Assembly (NCBI GenBank): GCA_905221615.1
Contig: CAJNDT010000126.1
Location: forward strand, 238,012-302,011
DNA length: 64,000 bases
Source of the DNA: Symbiodinium sp. CCMP2592
Lineage: Eukaryota; Sar; Dinophyceae; Suessiales; Symbiodiniaceae
Direction: 5' to 3'
Shown: positions 10,691 through 22,003 of the stretch, piece by piece
Layout: the number at the start of each line of letters is the position of its first letter
Position numbering within the stretch: the stretch's first letter is position 1
The notes under the pieces: model-generated
What the model was told of the DNA's origin: nothing
The model's database searches: none
The model's input: only the letters and a program-made list of their open reading frames with translations
Program-made: the position numbers and the translations under genes

Positions 10691-11123
10691 GTTTGTAATG
10701 GCATTCTTTTTACTCAAAGGCCCAAAGGACTTCGTAAGTAAGGTCATAAGCAAGATGATAGGTACGATAACCCCACTTCGAGGACTTTGGGTGAACCCGA
10801 ATCCTAACTCCACTTACCAAGTTCGTTGAGCCGTTAAGTAGGGTTCCCCCAGCACGGAAATCGCCAAACCTTCGTCTAGTGATAACAGATCGGACAGGTT
10901 CCTTATTTGGGCGCTGAGCCCCATTCACGATGAGGCTCCAAGTTTGAACCTTAAGGCCTGAATTGCCTAAACCCTAAACCCTGAACCCCTAAACCCTAAA
11001 CCCTAAACCCTAAACCGCAACCCCAAACCTTCACAGCTCTACGCTCCTAAGGCCCCTATATAACCCTAAACCCAAGCACAAGAAACCCTAAACCCAAGTC
11101 CAAACCCTACTGGTCGCCGGCAG

Positions 11124-11156
11124 CCGCTCTGGGATCTTGAGCCTTTGACCAAGCAG
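11124..11156 (+). CDS. candidate 33-nt exon
   Basis: Eleven codons PLWDLEPLTKQ between GCCGGCAG and a GC-type donor (GCTTATG). Phase 0 on both sides. Flanks are telomeric repeats. Confidence 0.5.
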
Positions 11157-11162
11157 GCTTAT

Positions 11163-11262
11163 GGCTCATGTTAGGTTTAGGGTTTATCTAGGGTTAGGGT
11201 TTAGGGTTTAGGTTTAGGGCGTATTTAGGGTTAGGGTTTAGGGTTTAGGGTTAGGGCTTAAG
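11163..11262. repeat. TTTAGGG-rich tract
   Basis: G-rich orientation telomeric repeats, immediately right of a short exon; typical intronic filler here. Confidence 0.8.
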
Positions 11263-11733
11263 TTTTAAGGCTCGCAGTTCGTTTGAAGTCACCTCTCATC
11301 GGATTAAGGGTTCATGGAAGCCGCTAATAAAATCATAATCCTAAGCCTTGGTGAGGCATGAGGCCTTTTAAGTCTCAGGAGGCTAGAGTTCGTTATAGAC
11401 TAGGGTGGGACTGATCCCGTTTCCGCTGTATGGTTTGGGTAGAGACTCATGAAGCAGCACAACCAGTCGAACTCCCACTCCTCAACACTTGGACCTAAGT
11501 ATATAGCCCGCCTGCCCGAAGTCTATCAGTTCGGGGTTGCTTTGAGCCCTGCCCCCCACAAGCCTCGTCACTGTCTCTCCTTCATACTTTCCAACAACCC
11601 TTGCCTGCTCCTATCATTTCGGAGCCATGTGCTGCTGCAAATGTGAGCGGCTTTATTGCATCAGGATGTGCATAGAGCCCTACATGATTAGACCAGGGGC
11701 TTGATTGTACTACAAGTGTTGCTCGTCAGCCAG

Positions 11734-11994
11734 TCTTAGCGGGGAGGCTACGGATAGAGTTGATGCCGGTGGGCGGCGATTCTTGTATGTATTGAGACTT
11801 GTTGAGAGCCATCGCTTCCTGAAACGCAACATATGCCCCGGCATGTATGGATCCGACAGGAAGAAAAAGAGCCCTAAGCCCCTCGCAGCCGCAAGCCCCG
11901 AAGACGCAGATCCCAAGAAGCATGAGCACCCCTGAACCTGAACTCCGAACCCGAACAACCGCGCAGGAAGCAACCGAAGACCCAAAATTTCAAG
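11734..11994 (+). CDS. two phase-compatible exons, unknown protein
   Basis: Exon 11734-11768 (LAGRLRIELMP, after GTCAGCCAG, donor GTGGGC) ends in phase 0. Exon 11889-11994 starts in phase 0 after CCTCGCAG and reads PQAPKTQIPRSMSTPEPELR.. to ..EDPKFQ, donor GTTCGT. The second part is polar and proline/threonine-rich, likely disordered. Function unknown. Confidence 0.55.
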
Positions 11995-12057
11995 GTTCGT
12001 CGCTTTATGCGGAATGCCTTGTGGGAAGACCCTAAACCCTAAACCCTAAAGCCACAG

Positions 12058-12151
12058 GTTCTGTCACTTCACCTGGGATGTGATGCTGGCGATCCTGGCC
12101 GCAGCCCTTGGCATGGTGGGCATCGTCTTGACGGCGAAGGGACTCGCCCAG
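12058..12151 (+). CDS. exon encoding a transmembrane helix
   Basis: Starts after AAGCCACAG and reads FCHFTWDVMLAILAAALGMV then GIVLTAKGLAQ, ending at a GC donor (GCAGGGG). About 20 hydrophobic residues form a likely membrane span. An inverted-repeat element (family A) lies 11 bp inside the following intron. Linkage to the exons at 11734-11994 is likely by order, but the phases as drawn do not match. Confidence 0.6.
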
Positions 12152-12162
12152 GCAGGGGTTTC

Positions 12163-12277
12163 ATATGGGAGTTTCCGAAAATTAGGGGTACCTTGTTTTG
12201 TGGTCCTTACAATAAGGATCCCACTATTTAGGATACTATTATTAGGGTCTCCCCTATTTTCGGAAACTCCCATATAG
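12163..12277. mobile_element. inverted-repeat element family A (GGGAGTTTCCGAAAATTAGG..)
   Basis: About 110 bp with termini TATGGGAGTTTCCGAAAA and TTTTCGGAAACTCCCATA. Inner GGTCCTTACAATAAGGATCC and TATTTAGGGTACT. Other copies: 12484-12593, 18993-19114, 21046-21143, 21511-21620, 43728-43841 and about 58024-58112, plus fragments at 57710 and 57790. Perfect or near-perfect stems indicate recent activity. Confidence 0.9.
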
Positions 12278-13646
12278 GGGCTTTAATCATTAGAATGGGG
12301 GTTCCTTTAAGGGTTCCTTTAACGGGTCTATAAGGGGTCTAGAATAAGGATTGCAGGAGTTTCATATAGGGCTTGAATATAATTAGAATAGGGTTCCCTC
12401 AGTGGGCTATTATCAGGGCTGTCAGGGCTATTATAGGGATTTAGGATTGGGGCCTTACTCGGGTTTACGTAGCGCTTTCGGGTTATGAAAGTTTCCGGAA
12501 ATTCGGGGTACCATATTTGGGGTCCTCATATTCAGGATCCTAGTATTTAGGGTGCTGTATTAGGGTCCCCGATGTTCGGAAACTCCCTTATAGGGGTAAT
12601 GGGGGTTGAGGTTAGAGATTCTAGGGTTGTGGTTTTGGATTTAGGGTGTCGGAATTCTCTTGATGGCCATGTACATGAGTCAACATGCGGGTTGGCCCAG
12701 GCAGGGTTTTTTAGTCTTATGGGATCTTAGGGCTGAGAGTTTAGGTTGTTGAGGTTTAAGAGTTCAGGGTGTATCATACGGGCTATTATGATCAGGGGTA
12801 CTATAGGGTTCGTAGGCCATTGCAAGGGAAGTTTGACGGCCAAGGTCCTGACCCTGAAACCATGGAACTGCGAAGCCCTAAACCCCAAACCTTGGAACCT
12901 GAAGAAGTTGATTAAGAAGGGCGAGTACGTCGAGCCATGATCATCCTCCAGATCTGAGGGGCAGCTATGGTTTTAGTGTAAGCCGACTTTGGCTGGATCA
13001 TTTCGCTAAAAGGGTCCATTGCACTTAAAAAACCCTGAAACCCTAAACCTGAGTTCGGGAATAGGACTTGGGTCCCGGTTAAGGAGGCAGGCTCCAGGTT
13101 GTTCCACATAGGGTAGATCCTGAAGCTCGTGACCCTCCATTCAGAGCTTCCCCGAACACTGAAAAACCCGATCAGATTAAGGGCCTATCTAAAGACATCA
13201 TCATCACAAGGAGCCCTTTAATCGCAGGGTTTTCTTGGGGCTCAGGCAGCGCCCTAAGGAACATCGACGACATCCTAAACCCTACTCTAGGAACTTACAT
13301 AACTACCAGTACTGTTTTGGGGGTTCCTTATTATAAGTAGAGTAATATACACCCGAAAAATATCTTGTTCTAATCATTCAGGCCCGTATATTACTCGGTT
13401 GTAGGGCCATATTCGGAATACTGTCATGAAGTAGTCCGACCCCTTTTGGGGGGGCCTCTTTGTAAACTCCAAGATCCACCTCCCCAAACTCTAACCTTCA
13501 ATCCTCCCAGTTCGAGTGACAAAACGGGAAGAAGTTCAGAGCTGAATATAGGGGCCTTAATACTTAGAATAGGGTTCCTTTAAAGGGGTCCTTTAAAGGG
13601 TTACTACAAGGGATCTATAAGGGTACTATAATATAGGGCGCGTCGC

Positions 13647-14112
13647 ATGTGCCAGGGCTACCCGTGCTGCGATGGCTACGGCGGCGACTTGCCTAAAAGA
13701 TGCACTGTTACTGTTGTCCCGCTAGACTTCAAACCCAAAATCCTTTCGTACTTGCATTCAGACGATTTTCCAGGCTACCGGTTTGCGGGTGTGTCGTCAG
13801 GTTTCTTGCCGTCGTTTCTGGCAGGATGCTTCTGGGTCGATCCTGGAAAACCTGGGTGGGTCTCAAGTCGTTTTTGCTTGTGAGTCCCATAGAGCCAAAA
13901 CATCGGTTGCAATGTTCCCTCGCGGGAACCCAGAGACTCAAATACCCCTTAATTAAGGAGTATACCTTAAATTAGAGTAGGATCCCTAATATGATTGAAA
14001 GAGTGTTCCTTAAGTCAGGGATTTGGAGTCTCTGGGAAGCTTTGCAACCATCAAGCCTACCCCCCCTTCCCAAGAAGTCCTACAGACCACCAGCCGCAAG
14101 TCTTGCGGTTAG
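13647..14112 (+). CDS. two-exon gene, small Cys-containing protein
   Basis: Exon 1 (13647-13879) starts at ATG 10 nt after ATATAG, a possible trans-splice acceptor. It reads MCQGYPCCDGYGGDLPKRC.. through ..SDDFPGYRFAGVSSGFLPS.., with the consensus donor GTGAGT at 13880. Exon 2 (14040-14112) starts after GGGAAG; phase 2/1 matches. It reads FATIKPTPPSQEVLQ.. to TAG. The product is about 101 residues with six cysteines near the start. A family C inverted repeat (13928-14037) fills most of the 160-nt intron. No family recognised. Confidence 0.65.
13928..14037. mobile_element. inverted-repeat element family C (CCCAGAGACTCCAATA..)
   Basis: Termini CCCAGAGACTC(C/A)AATA and inverted ATTTGGAGTCTCTGGG; inner TTAATTAAGGAATATACCTTA palindrome. 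Other copies: 36788-36945 (with an insertion), 39192-39251 (truncated), 49170-49281, 49527-49635, 56632-56800 (long variant). Five of six directly follow coding sequence. Confidence 0.9.
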
Positions 14113-14389
14113 CTTGCCGTTTCTTGAGGACGGGACTCTGTTAGTTGGACTGGGGCTAAAGTATACTTATCATGCTAGAATCATCGAAAATCATAATCAT
14201 CATACGAAAAATAGCAAGAATAGTCAGAAGACAAAAATCGTAATCATCATACTAAAATTGTAAGAATAGTCAGAAGAAAGAAGAAGGAGCCCTCGGGTGT
14301 CTAGTCTTGGCCGGCTCGGAAGCAGTTGCAAGCGACCTGTGGCTTCCAGAGTGTCACCGGCAGCTTCGGGGAAGATTCAGGGTTTACTT

Positions 14390-14463
14390 TAACCCCAAGT
14401 AACCTACATTTCTAAGGACTTATATAATATGTAAGTCCTTAGAAATGTAGGTTACTTGGGGTA
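14390..14463. repeat. long perfect hairpin (family K)
   Basis: ACCCCAAGTAACCTACATTT.. pairs with its exact reverse complement at 14429-14463, leaving a very short loop (about 30-nt arms). Single copy here. Confidence 0.9.
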
Positions 14464-14535
14464 TAAGAAAAATGATAATAAGGAAGCCAACCCCTAAACC
14501 CTAGAACCCGACGGCCTGGGTCCTTGACATTGCAG

Positions 14536-14595
14536 CCGTGCGCAGCCCAGGCTATTCAGCCCGCGTTCTGAGCAACTTGCAGGGTGCCCAGGAAG
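14536..14595 (+). CDS. candidate 60-nt exon
   Basis: After GACATTGCAG, two leading bases, then AVRSPGYSARVLSNLQGAQE and the donor GTCTCA. Clean splice motifs and non-repeat composition. Neighbouring exons not identified; telomeric tract follows. Confidence 0.6.
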
Positions 14596-15175
14596 GTCTC
14601 AGGGTTTAGGGTTTAGGGGTACCTAAGGGTCCCTTTAAAGGGTTACTATAAGGGATCTATAAGGGTTCTAGAATGGGAATTATGGTAGGGAGTAGTCATA
14701 TGGGTAGTTCTCTAAATTAGGGTCCCTTTTAGGATCCATGTATAGAGGTGCCGTATGATTTTGGGGAGGGGGACCAAAGAAGGACCCTAATTTGGAGAAG
14801 TACCGGTATACTGCTTCAAACTATAGCATCACATATTGCAATCGTTTGTTAGCTGAGGGCTTCTGTTAACTATGTTGCATTGCATGTTGGCCGGGTTGTA
14901 AGGCAATTTGCAGGATTCTGGGTTTGGGGGAGGGGTGCTGTTGGGTTCGGGATGATTAAAGGCTTGTTTCCAGGTCTGGGTTTAGCGTTTGAACTTTCAC
15001 TCTCCGGCATTTATGGTTTACAGCGAATGGCTAGAGGCCTGAGAACCCTAAACCGCAAACCCTAAACCCTAAACCCTTAACCTACCACAGGCTCCTCCTA
15101 GTACAGGAGTTCTAGCTGTACCTGCAGGTGGAAAAGAGCCCTTAAAAAAAAAAAAAACTAAGAGCCCTAAGAACC

Positions 15176-15288
15176 CTAAACCCTAACCCTAAGCCCTAAA
15201 CCCTAAACCCTAAACCCTAAACCCTAAACCCTAACCCTAAACCCTAAACCCTAAACCCTAACCCTAAACCCTAAACCCTAAACCTAAG
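15176..15288. repeat. interstitial telomeric array (CCCTAAA/CCCTAA)n
   Basis: About 15 near-perfect units, mixing CCCTAAA with CCCTAA. It is the longest continuous run in the window. Confidence 0.9.
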
Positions 15289-15299
15289 CTTTGGGAACC

Positions 15300-17480
15300 C
15301 TCAGCAACTTAGGGTTTCGAGCTCAGGCTTTGGCCTGAAACTCGGAGCCCTGAAGCCCTCAGTTTCTGTCTAGGGTTTCCGGGGTTCAAAACTTGCATGT
15401 TTTTCAATCTCCTGCTTATGATACCCGGGTGCAGTTTCTATCTACGGTTTGGGGTTCAAAACTTGCAGAGTTAGGGCTTAGGGTTTAGGGCTTCAATCTC
15501 CTGCTTATGATACCCTGGTACGTAGATCTTCGATTCTCACACTTCGGCACGTCCAAGTTCGACATGTTTTGCAGACTGTGACCATGCAAAGCACCCATCA
15601 AAGCTTTTGGGGCATTACAAAATTTAAGTTCTCAAAGTTTGATGCAGCCATTTTCTTATCTTTCGCGCGCTTTGTTCTTGTGTCTCTTATCTCCGATGGA
15701 GGCTCGCACCCCTTCTTACTATCCTTACTCAAACCTACTGTGATACACGCAACTATCAAGGCCTTAGAAATCCCGTTGACATCCCTTTCCGGATCTTTGC
15801 AGTTAGTCTAGCTATCAAAGTCCCGGAACTGGAACACTGTCGTTTGTTCCACCCTCTTGCGATGGCGAAACTCCCAAGGATCACATGTGCCACAAGCGCG
15901 TGCTTTTTCATGGTGCGGCTTGGCCTTTGCTTTGGTAAACTGAGCTTCAGGTTAGGGTTGATATCGCCATAAGGCCGAAACCGAAGAGTTTATCCGATTT
16001 GAGGTCTGGAGTTTGAGATGTTTCAGGGACTTCTGAAGTAGAGCTTCAGCATTGCTACCAGATCATCGGCCGAAGAGTGGTAACTCGGGCCTTTAGATTC
16101 AGGGCGAATAGCGAGTTTGTGTAAGGGGTTTATAGGGTTCATGAGGGTTTATCAAGCTTGGTGCTCGAGCATGTAGGATTATGGCCCGTGTCCATTCTGC
16201 CACTGCAAAATCCACAAGCATCATACCTTCTACTCTTCGTTGCATGGATGTCTCTAATTTCGCATACGCACTTGAGCACGGCCAGGCTCCAAACTTGAAT
16301 CGTACGCAGCCAGCCGGTACCCAAGAGTTCAAAAGGCACGTAGGGAACACCTGCACAAGCATGAAACGAGTGAAAGGAAGGAGATAAAGGGTCCAAATGC
16401 TTAAACCTTAGGAGGAAGAATGATAAACTTCGGAAGCATGGTGTGCTCCTAGGCCGTTCTGCGCTTTGTGCGCCTGGGTCATCTTTCAGCCGCCTGGCTA
16501 TGCCTTGGGGTGCTGTTAATGGTTCCTTAATACACAAGGAGAAGGGTGTTATAGGGGTTGCTTTAAGAGTTACCATAAGAGATTCAGGCTTTCCCCACTC
16601 TGGAGCCCGAAGCCTACGACCTAAAGCCTTGATAATCAGACCTCTGAGATGTATTCTAACACAATTTTCTTCGGTTCAATACCCTAGAACAAGCGCTGAA
16701 CCCTAGAACGTATAACGTTCCTGCAAGGTGTCCCCCTCCCTCGACCAACCTGGTTTTCTGGAGGCTAACCGTTAAAGGACACAAGGGCCTAAAAAAAAAG
16801 TCCAAGGGAACATGCTTCAGGGATTCAGGGTTCGGGGTTCATCTCTGAGCAGCTGCCGCACCCCCACCTATGTCTGTGTTAGCTGCCTGCTCGGCAGTCG
16901 AAAGAAAAACGATCCCCTAAACCCTAAAACCTTACACTCTAAACCCCCAAATCCCATCAACAAAAATACAAATCCTTAAACCCCCAAATCTCATCAAAGA
17001 ATACAAACCCCTAAAGCCCCAAACCCCTATAAAAATCGAAACTGAACCCGAAGCCTCCAATCCTGAGACAAGTTCTGAGCCCTGCTGATCGCTATTATTT
17101 CAGCTTCAGGGTTGAAGGCCTCCTAAGGATTAGGCATGTTAAGCCCGTTTCCGAAGGTTTAGATTTAGAAATGCAAGGCTAGCAAAGCCGTTCAGAAGGG
17201 TGTTTGGATCGTTAGATGCTGTCACCACAGTGCCATGCGTATTGATGTGACTTTGAGTGTAAATAAATCGTGCTGCCACGGCCCCCTCTTCAGTTGGCAC
17301 GCAGGAATGCGTCTCTCTCGCATGAGTAGGTGGTCTTGGGAGCCTCAGAGGTGGTCTTACGTATCTAGAGCTCGGACAGCTAGGTGCTCTTTCGCTGTTT
17401 GGGGCTTAGGCTGGCGTAGCCGAATCGATGACCACCGAAAGCACAGACTCTAGCGCCTCCAAACCCAAAGCCCAAGATGC
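15300..17480. other. gene-poor stretch, no firm exon
   Basis: Contains degenerate telomeric motifs and several open frames (15569-15811 +, 16139-16576 -, 16443-16706 +, 17235-17453 +), none with convincing splice context or a single preferred frame. A short dispersed repeat (CCTCCCTCGACCAACCTGG, about 16728) recurs diverged at about 22612. Confidence 0.5.
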
Positions 17481-17490
17481 TACCTTTCAG

Positions 17491-17956
17491 GAGCAGCATC
17501 CATACCTAGCACTGGGCAGTAATCTGCACATGGGCAAGTGACAGCACCAGCAGCACCAATTGAACTGTCGCTGCCAGAGGCCCCAAACCCCCTACACCCT
17601 GTAAACCCTACCTATAGTCTCCATTGTAGTTCCTTTTTTTGGTTAACCAGTTTTATGGTTAGGATCCTATAATAGAGATTTTGGTTAACCAAAAAAAAGG
17701 AACTACAATGGAGACTATAGGTAGAGCCTAAACTTGAAAAGACTGAGAATCAAGAGATAGAAGCGAAGGTCCTTCTTCACAACCGGGCCCTTCACCATCA
17801 ACATGCTTCAGTGCTTCCTGGATGTCTTAGCCCAATACCCTAAACCCTAAGCCGGGTGTAAGCTTCAGGATTTAGGTCTAGGGCTAGGGGCTCATCGGGG
17901 AGGTTTACGGAGCAGGGCGCCCCCCACCATGGCAAGTGAAGCCTTCCTTCTCGTAA
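17491..17956 (+). CDS. three-exon gene end, unknown protein
   Basis: Exon 17491-17537 after ACCTTTCAG reads EQHPYLALGSNLHMG. Exon 17769-17823 reads SFFTTGPFTINMLQCFLD. Exon 17888-17956 reads GLIGEVYGAGRPPPWQVKPS.. to TAA. Phases agree at both joins (2/1 and 0/0) with GT-AG introns, donors GTGACA and GTCTTA. Intron 1 contains the 117-bp hairpin element J (17609-17727). Upstream exons not found. The product is mixed hydrophobic with a proline-rich end; no family recognised. Confidence 0.7.
17609..17727. mobile_element. hairpin element family J
   Basis: CTACCTATAGTCTCCATTGT.. is the inverted repeat of the right end, with arms of about 45 nt including TTTTTTTGGTTAACCA. It sits wholly inside the first intron of the gene at 17491-17956. 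Single copy in the window. Confidence 0.9.
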
Positions 17957-18164
17957 CGGGCTGAGGCTTGAGGCAGATTTCTTTTGCGGTCACTCTAAAC
18001 CCTTAACCCTGAACCCTCAACCCTAAAGGCGTTTCGGGAACCTAAACCCTAAAGGCGTTTAGGGTTTGCGGGAGATTTGGAGTCACTTCAGCCCCGATGT
18101 CCATGTTTCCTGTTCCCTTTTCAGAACTCGGAATTGGCCCTAGTAGTCGAGTAGGTGACCTTTA

Positions 18165-18252
18165 ACCCTTTTTTGGGTAGTGTAGCCCCTATATGATCCC
18201 TATATAACCAGAAAGGCTAACCTTTACTTCCCCAAGATACCCGACAAGTAGG
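18165..18252. mobile_element. inverted-repeat element family O
   Basis: Contains GACCTTTAACCC/TTTTTTGGGTAGTGTAG and AGGCTAACCTTTACTTCCC.. ATACCCGACAAGTAGG. A second copy is at 41976-42078 and a right-end fragment at 22434-22472. Confidence 0.75.
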
Positions 18253-18808
18253 TGGCTGGTCTCCCTTGGACCCGTCTCAGCTTCTGTAAGCTCCTTCGTA
18301 CAGACATCTCTAGCTCATGTCGAGCGATTTCTACCTCTTCAACCTATTTTGAGTGCATTCGGAAACGAGCTACCCCGAATCTCAACTTACCACCGACTTT
18401 TATGAAGCTAGTTAAGTAGTAATGGCTCATACCTCTCTATCAGTGCTGCGGAAGTCTGGGCGGTAAGTTGGAAATGTCGGAAGCTTTTTCTGAGGTTTGA
18501 CGACAGAGGCTGGGCTGCGGTCGCTCCAGCTGGTGACACAGCATCTCGCATTTAAATCGGGGGAGAGCACAAGCAAGCCATAAAGGCTCAACTCATGGCA
18601 CGGCTCTAGGTTTTGGGTTTAAGGCTGGGGTTTAGGGTTTAGGGTTTAAGGCTGCGCCTAGATTCAAAATGCCGAACTTAAACCTGACTGTTGAATTGAG
18701 TATTTCTGGCGGAGCACCGCGCTTTGAACCCCCAGGTCGAGGTTGAAATAAAGGGAGTTCTGTCTTTGGTGGGTGCGATTTGAGGTCTATCCCTTCATCT
18801 AAACCCTA

Positions 18809-18893
18809 ATACATACATATATATATATATATGTATGTATGTATGTATGTATATATATATAGATATAGATATATAGATAGATAGATAGATAGA
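18809..18893. repeat. TA / ATGT / GATA microsatellite
   Basis: Compound microsatellite: (TA)n, then (TATG)n, then (TAGA)n. Confidence 0.9.
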
Positions 18894-19344
18894 TTGTTAC
18901 AGGCTGGGGGCAGTACCCAGGCTTTAGGGTTCAGGGGTTCGCGGGGCTGTGGGGCGTTTCTTGCAGATCCAGGCACTACAGCACCTCTGCCATTTGGGGG
19001 TTTCCGAAACTAGAGGATCCCAGTATAGCACCCTAAATAGTAGGATCCTTATTATAAGGACCCCCAAATAATCCCAAATAAGTTACCCCTAATTTTCGGA
19101 AACTCCTATTTGGGGCTGGCGATTTAGGGTTTAGGATCTTGAGTTTGCCGGTTGGTTGCGAAACGATCTGGAATCGGCCATGGTGACTCGAATGTGCGTG
19201 CATAAGCATTCAGAGCCGACGCGATACAATCCGAAAGACCTAGGCTTGCCAAGCTCGACATAGGGCTCCGCGTATTTGGCAGGAGTAGCAATCCCTCAGA
19301 GGATTTTTAGATTATGGCTCGATGAGTGAGTGGGCAATTGTTAG

Positions 19345-19431
19345 TTGGTCCTGAGCCCGCACATTCAAATCCGACGCGCTGATGCTCGTCGTGATGCTCA
19401 GTTTGTCAATGATCTGGCTGGAAGCCTATGA
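19345..19431 (+). CDS. candidate terminal exon
   Basis: After ATTGTTAG reads LVLSPHIQIRRADARRDAQF.. to TGA at 19429. The charged middle and the stop suggest a C-terminal exon. An overlapping frame (MLVVMLSLSMIW..) is hydrophobic and cannot be excluded. Confidence 0.4.
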   Translation: MVLSPHIQIRRADARRDAQFVNDLAGSL

Positions 19432-20101
19432 TGTTTAGTCTGGGTTTCTTTATCCGTCTCAAGCTGCACATTCAACCGTATCTTGGTCCATTCCTCCGCG
19501 GCCCGATTTGAGCTGCCTGCCAAGTCTGTGCTTCTTCGTGTCGTTCTTCTTGAACCAGCTGCTTCTTCTGTGGCTATGTCCGGGCCTCGGCAAGCTTGAT
19601 CTCGATTTGAAACGCTGCTCGGGCAATTCTTCCTAAGCCCTCAACCTTAAACCCTAAAATAAACCTTAAACCTCAAGCCCAAAACCCCTAAACGGGCTCC
19701 TGAGGTAGCAGCCTAAGGCCTGCCTCTAGATCAAGTTCGGTCAGCCTCAAGTTGCACCTCCTTGGGCTTGTGAGCTCTCTCCTTCACAACCCAAGCCGGG
19801 CACACACAGGGTGCAATGAATCTGTTGAGTTATCATCCTAAACTCGAAAACTATAAGCGCTATTATAGGGATATCATTTCGGGGCCCGAACTTCCTTTAC
19901 CAGCTTGTGGGGTCACTCATTGTGATTATAGTATAAAGGGCCCCGAAACCCTATTCTAATTATATGTTAAGGCCCCTATAATATAACACCCCATAAAGTT
20001 TCGTAACATACCCCAGAAGATCCCCTAGGCGTGGCAGCCGTCGTGGTTTGGGTTCAGACTGAAAGCTACTGCCCACGTATCAGCAACAGGTTTAGGGTCA
20101 G

Positions 20102-20200
20102 CTTTGGTTCGACTTTTGCTTCTTCGAGATGAACGTACACTTTCTGAAATCGTATGCCGTTCGCCTGGAGCACCAATCTTTTATCATCTTTTCAAGTTGA
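20102..20200 (+). CDS. terminal exon, unknown protein
   Basis: After TTTAGGGTCAG reads 32 codons LWFDFCFFEMNVHFLKSYAV.. to TGA at 20198. Rich in aromatic residues; strongly unlike the telomeric filler on both sides. Upstream exons not identified. Confidence 0.6.
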   Translation, partial: LWFDFCFFEMNVHFLKSYAVRLEHQSFIIFSS

Positions 20201-20618
20201 CACTCCTACACCCTAAACCCCAAGTCGTAACAGGGTCAGAAGCTCGCAAGTCCTGCAACCCTAAACCTTAACACCCCGTAAACCCTGAGCCCGAAAACCC
20301 TAAACCTGACCCCTAAGATACTTCCAAAGCCTAAACACAAAGAACCCACAGACTGAAACCCTAAACCGCCAAACCTTAACTCCGAAACTAGGACCCAGAG
20401 TAGGCCCTTATTCCCTTTTTTAGGGTACAGGTTCCCTTATAAACCCTTTTGAAACCAAAAATGCCACCCTTCTTATTTTCTAGGTTACTCTTAGGTCTAG
20501 GAAATTAGTGAACCTTAACCCTAAACCCTAAACCCAAAACCTTATTCCCTTTTTTAGGGACCCTTCCCCCTGCACCTGAGACCCTTTCACCCTCAAACCC
20601 TAAGCCTTGTCACCAGTT

Positions 20619-20683
20619 GGGACGACCATCCTCGGACACATCTGCAAGAACTCGATGATGCTTCTTGGGCCGTGTTGTGGATG
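20619..20683 (+). CDS. candidate exon, frame uncertain
   Basis: After TGTCACCAG two frames look protein-like: WDDHPRTHLQELDDASWAV and GTTILGHICKNSMMLLG. Likely coding by composition, but the frame is not fixed. Confidence 0.35.
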
Positions 20684-20816
20684 TTTAGGGGTTCAGGGCT
20701 CTAGAGTTCAGGGCTTTAGGGTTTAAAACCCTAAACCCTAAATAATAGTGTATTCAGGGCGTAGGGCATGGGTTATAGATGGGAAGTGTGGGTTAGCCGA
20801 TCCCCGGGCTTTGCAG

Positions 20817-20845
20817 ATTCGCCAAGAGCTAGTTTCCAAAGAAGG
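20817..20845 (+). CDS. candidate micro-exon
   Basis: IRQELVSKE between GGGCTTTGCAG and GGGTTTAG. Short, so weak on its own. Confidence 0.35.
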
Positions 20846-21382
20846 GTTTAGGGTTTAGGGTGAAAGTCTTACAGCCTTAAACCTCAGACCCTTACAAAGC
20901 TCGGATGTTCAAGCATTTGTGGTTGTGCATGCTTGGGCAGCATTGCATTCATGCGTGTCGCTCTGCTTCCTTCGATGAACCGTTGGGGGGTTCACGTGTT
21001 TTACCTGGGCAGACTTTGTCCACACTATGTGCTGTGTCCATACTACATGGGACTTTCCGAAAATAGGGGACCCTAATATGGTACCCTATCCTTATTATAA
21101 GGACCCCAATATGCTGCCCGCCCCTTTCGGAAACTCCCATATTATGGAAGTCAACTACCCCACCCAAAAAGATCCCAAGCATCCTATCGACGATGCAGTC
21201 ACTCGTCCAAGACATCTGTTTCGGTCCCCTAGTACCCTTGTTGCACTTCTTCATTTCGGGGTCTGCTTATGCAAACGAACAGTAGGAAAACAGATACTTC
21301 TTATTCCTTTTAGGCGCTACAGACCCTAGGTGGTGATCGTGATAACGCCCCTAAACTCCTGAAGACCCAGTCCTGAAGCTGA

Positions 21383-21520
21383 TCTTGGTGATGCTGAGGA
21401 CATCACCTGCCCAGATGGTCGTCGGCGCCCCGGAATCTAAGCCACAGCGCCACGAATCAAGCCCCACACCCTTCACCTGGAAGAGGATCTGCGGAGAATG
21501 GGCCGCCACACATGGGGGTT
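21383..21520 (+). CDS. candidate exon before an inverted-repeat element
   Basis: Open frame including ..VVGAPESKPQRHESSPTPF then TWKRICGEWAATHG, ending where family A copy 21511-21620 begins. A competing frame (ADLGDAEDITCPD) covers the first third. No domain recognised. Confidence 0.45.
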
Positions 21521-21833
21521 TCCGAAAATTGTGGGTACCTTACTTTTGGGGTCCTTGTAATAAGGATCCTACTATTTAGGGTATTATATTAGCGTCCCCT
21601 ATTTTCGGAAACTCCTACATTTTTTAAAACAAAGCTTGGAATAGCGACAAGGCAAGGTTGTTCTGCTCATTCGAGTCCTGACGGGAAGGGTTCTTGTCTC
21701 CTTGAAGCCCCAAGGGACTCGCAAAAGGGGCACGAGTCTTAGAATAGTACGGATTTATAGGCGTTTTACAACAGAAGACTCTTTCAACGGGTCTGTGAAC
21801 TACATCCCACGCCTGAAAGCTCGAAGCCTTACT

Positions 21834-21952
21834 TGGAAGGGCAGGGGACTTAGTAAGTAGGTCATAAGTAGAGTTATAAGTACCCTAAATGGAGTTGCCT
21901 CAATTATAACCCTACTTATAACCTACTTACAAGGTCCCCTGCCCTTCCCAGA
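21834..21952. mobile_element. inverted-repeat element family I (GGAAGGGCAGGGGACTTAG..)
   Basis: GAAGGGCAGGGGACTTAGTAAG at the left pairs with CTTACAAGGTCCCCTGCCCTTC at the right (one mismatch); inner TTATAAGTAGAGTTATAAG. A second copy at about 36590-36712 keeps the right arm and core. Confidence 0.85.
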
Positions 21953-21978
21953 AGTTTGTTGACCATAGAAACGCTCAG

Positions 21979-22003
21979 GTGGTTGGCATGTCGCAGTCGC
22001 CGG
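21979..22003 (+). CDS. candidate 25-nt micro-exon
   Basis: VVGMSQSPG between ACGCTCAG and the strong donor GTAAGA. The frame stays open beyond the donor (60 codons in all), so it may instead be one longer exon ending at 22161. Confidence 0.35.

Noticed and set aside
14390-14463. Hairpin as a transcription terminator or miRNA precursor
   Set aside because: It matches the style of the many hairpin mobile elements; no T tract or coding context favours a terminator, and no small-RNA evidence is available.
16139-16576. 145-codon minus-strand frame
   Set aside because: Long but with no preferred composition, no domain and an overlapping plus frame; kept only as an undecided note.
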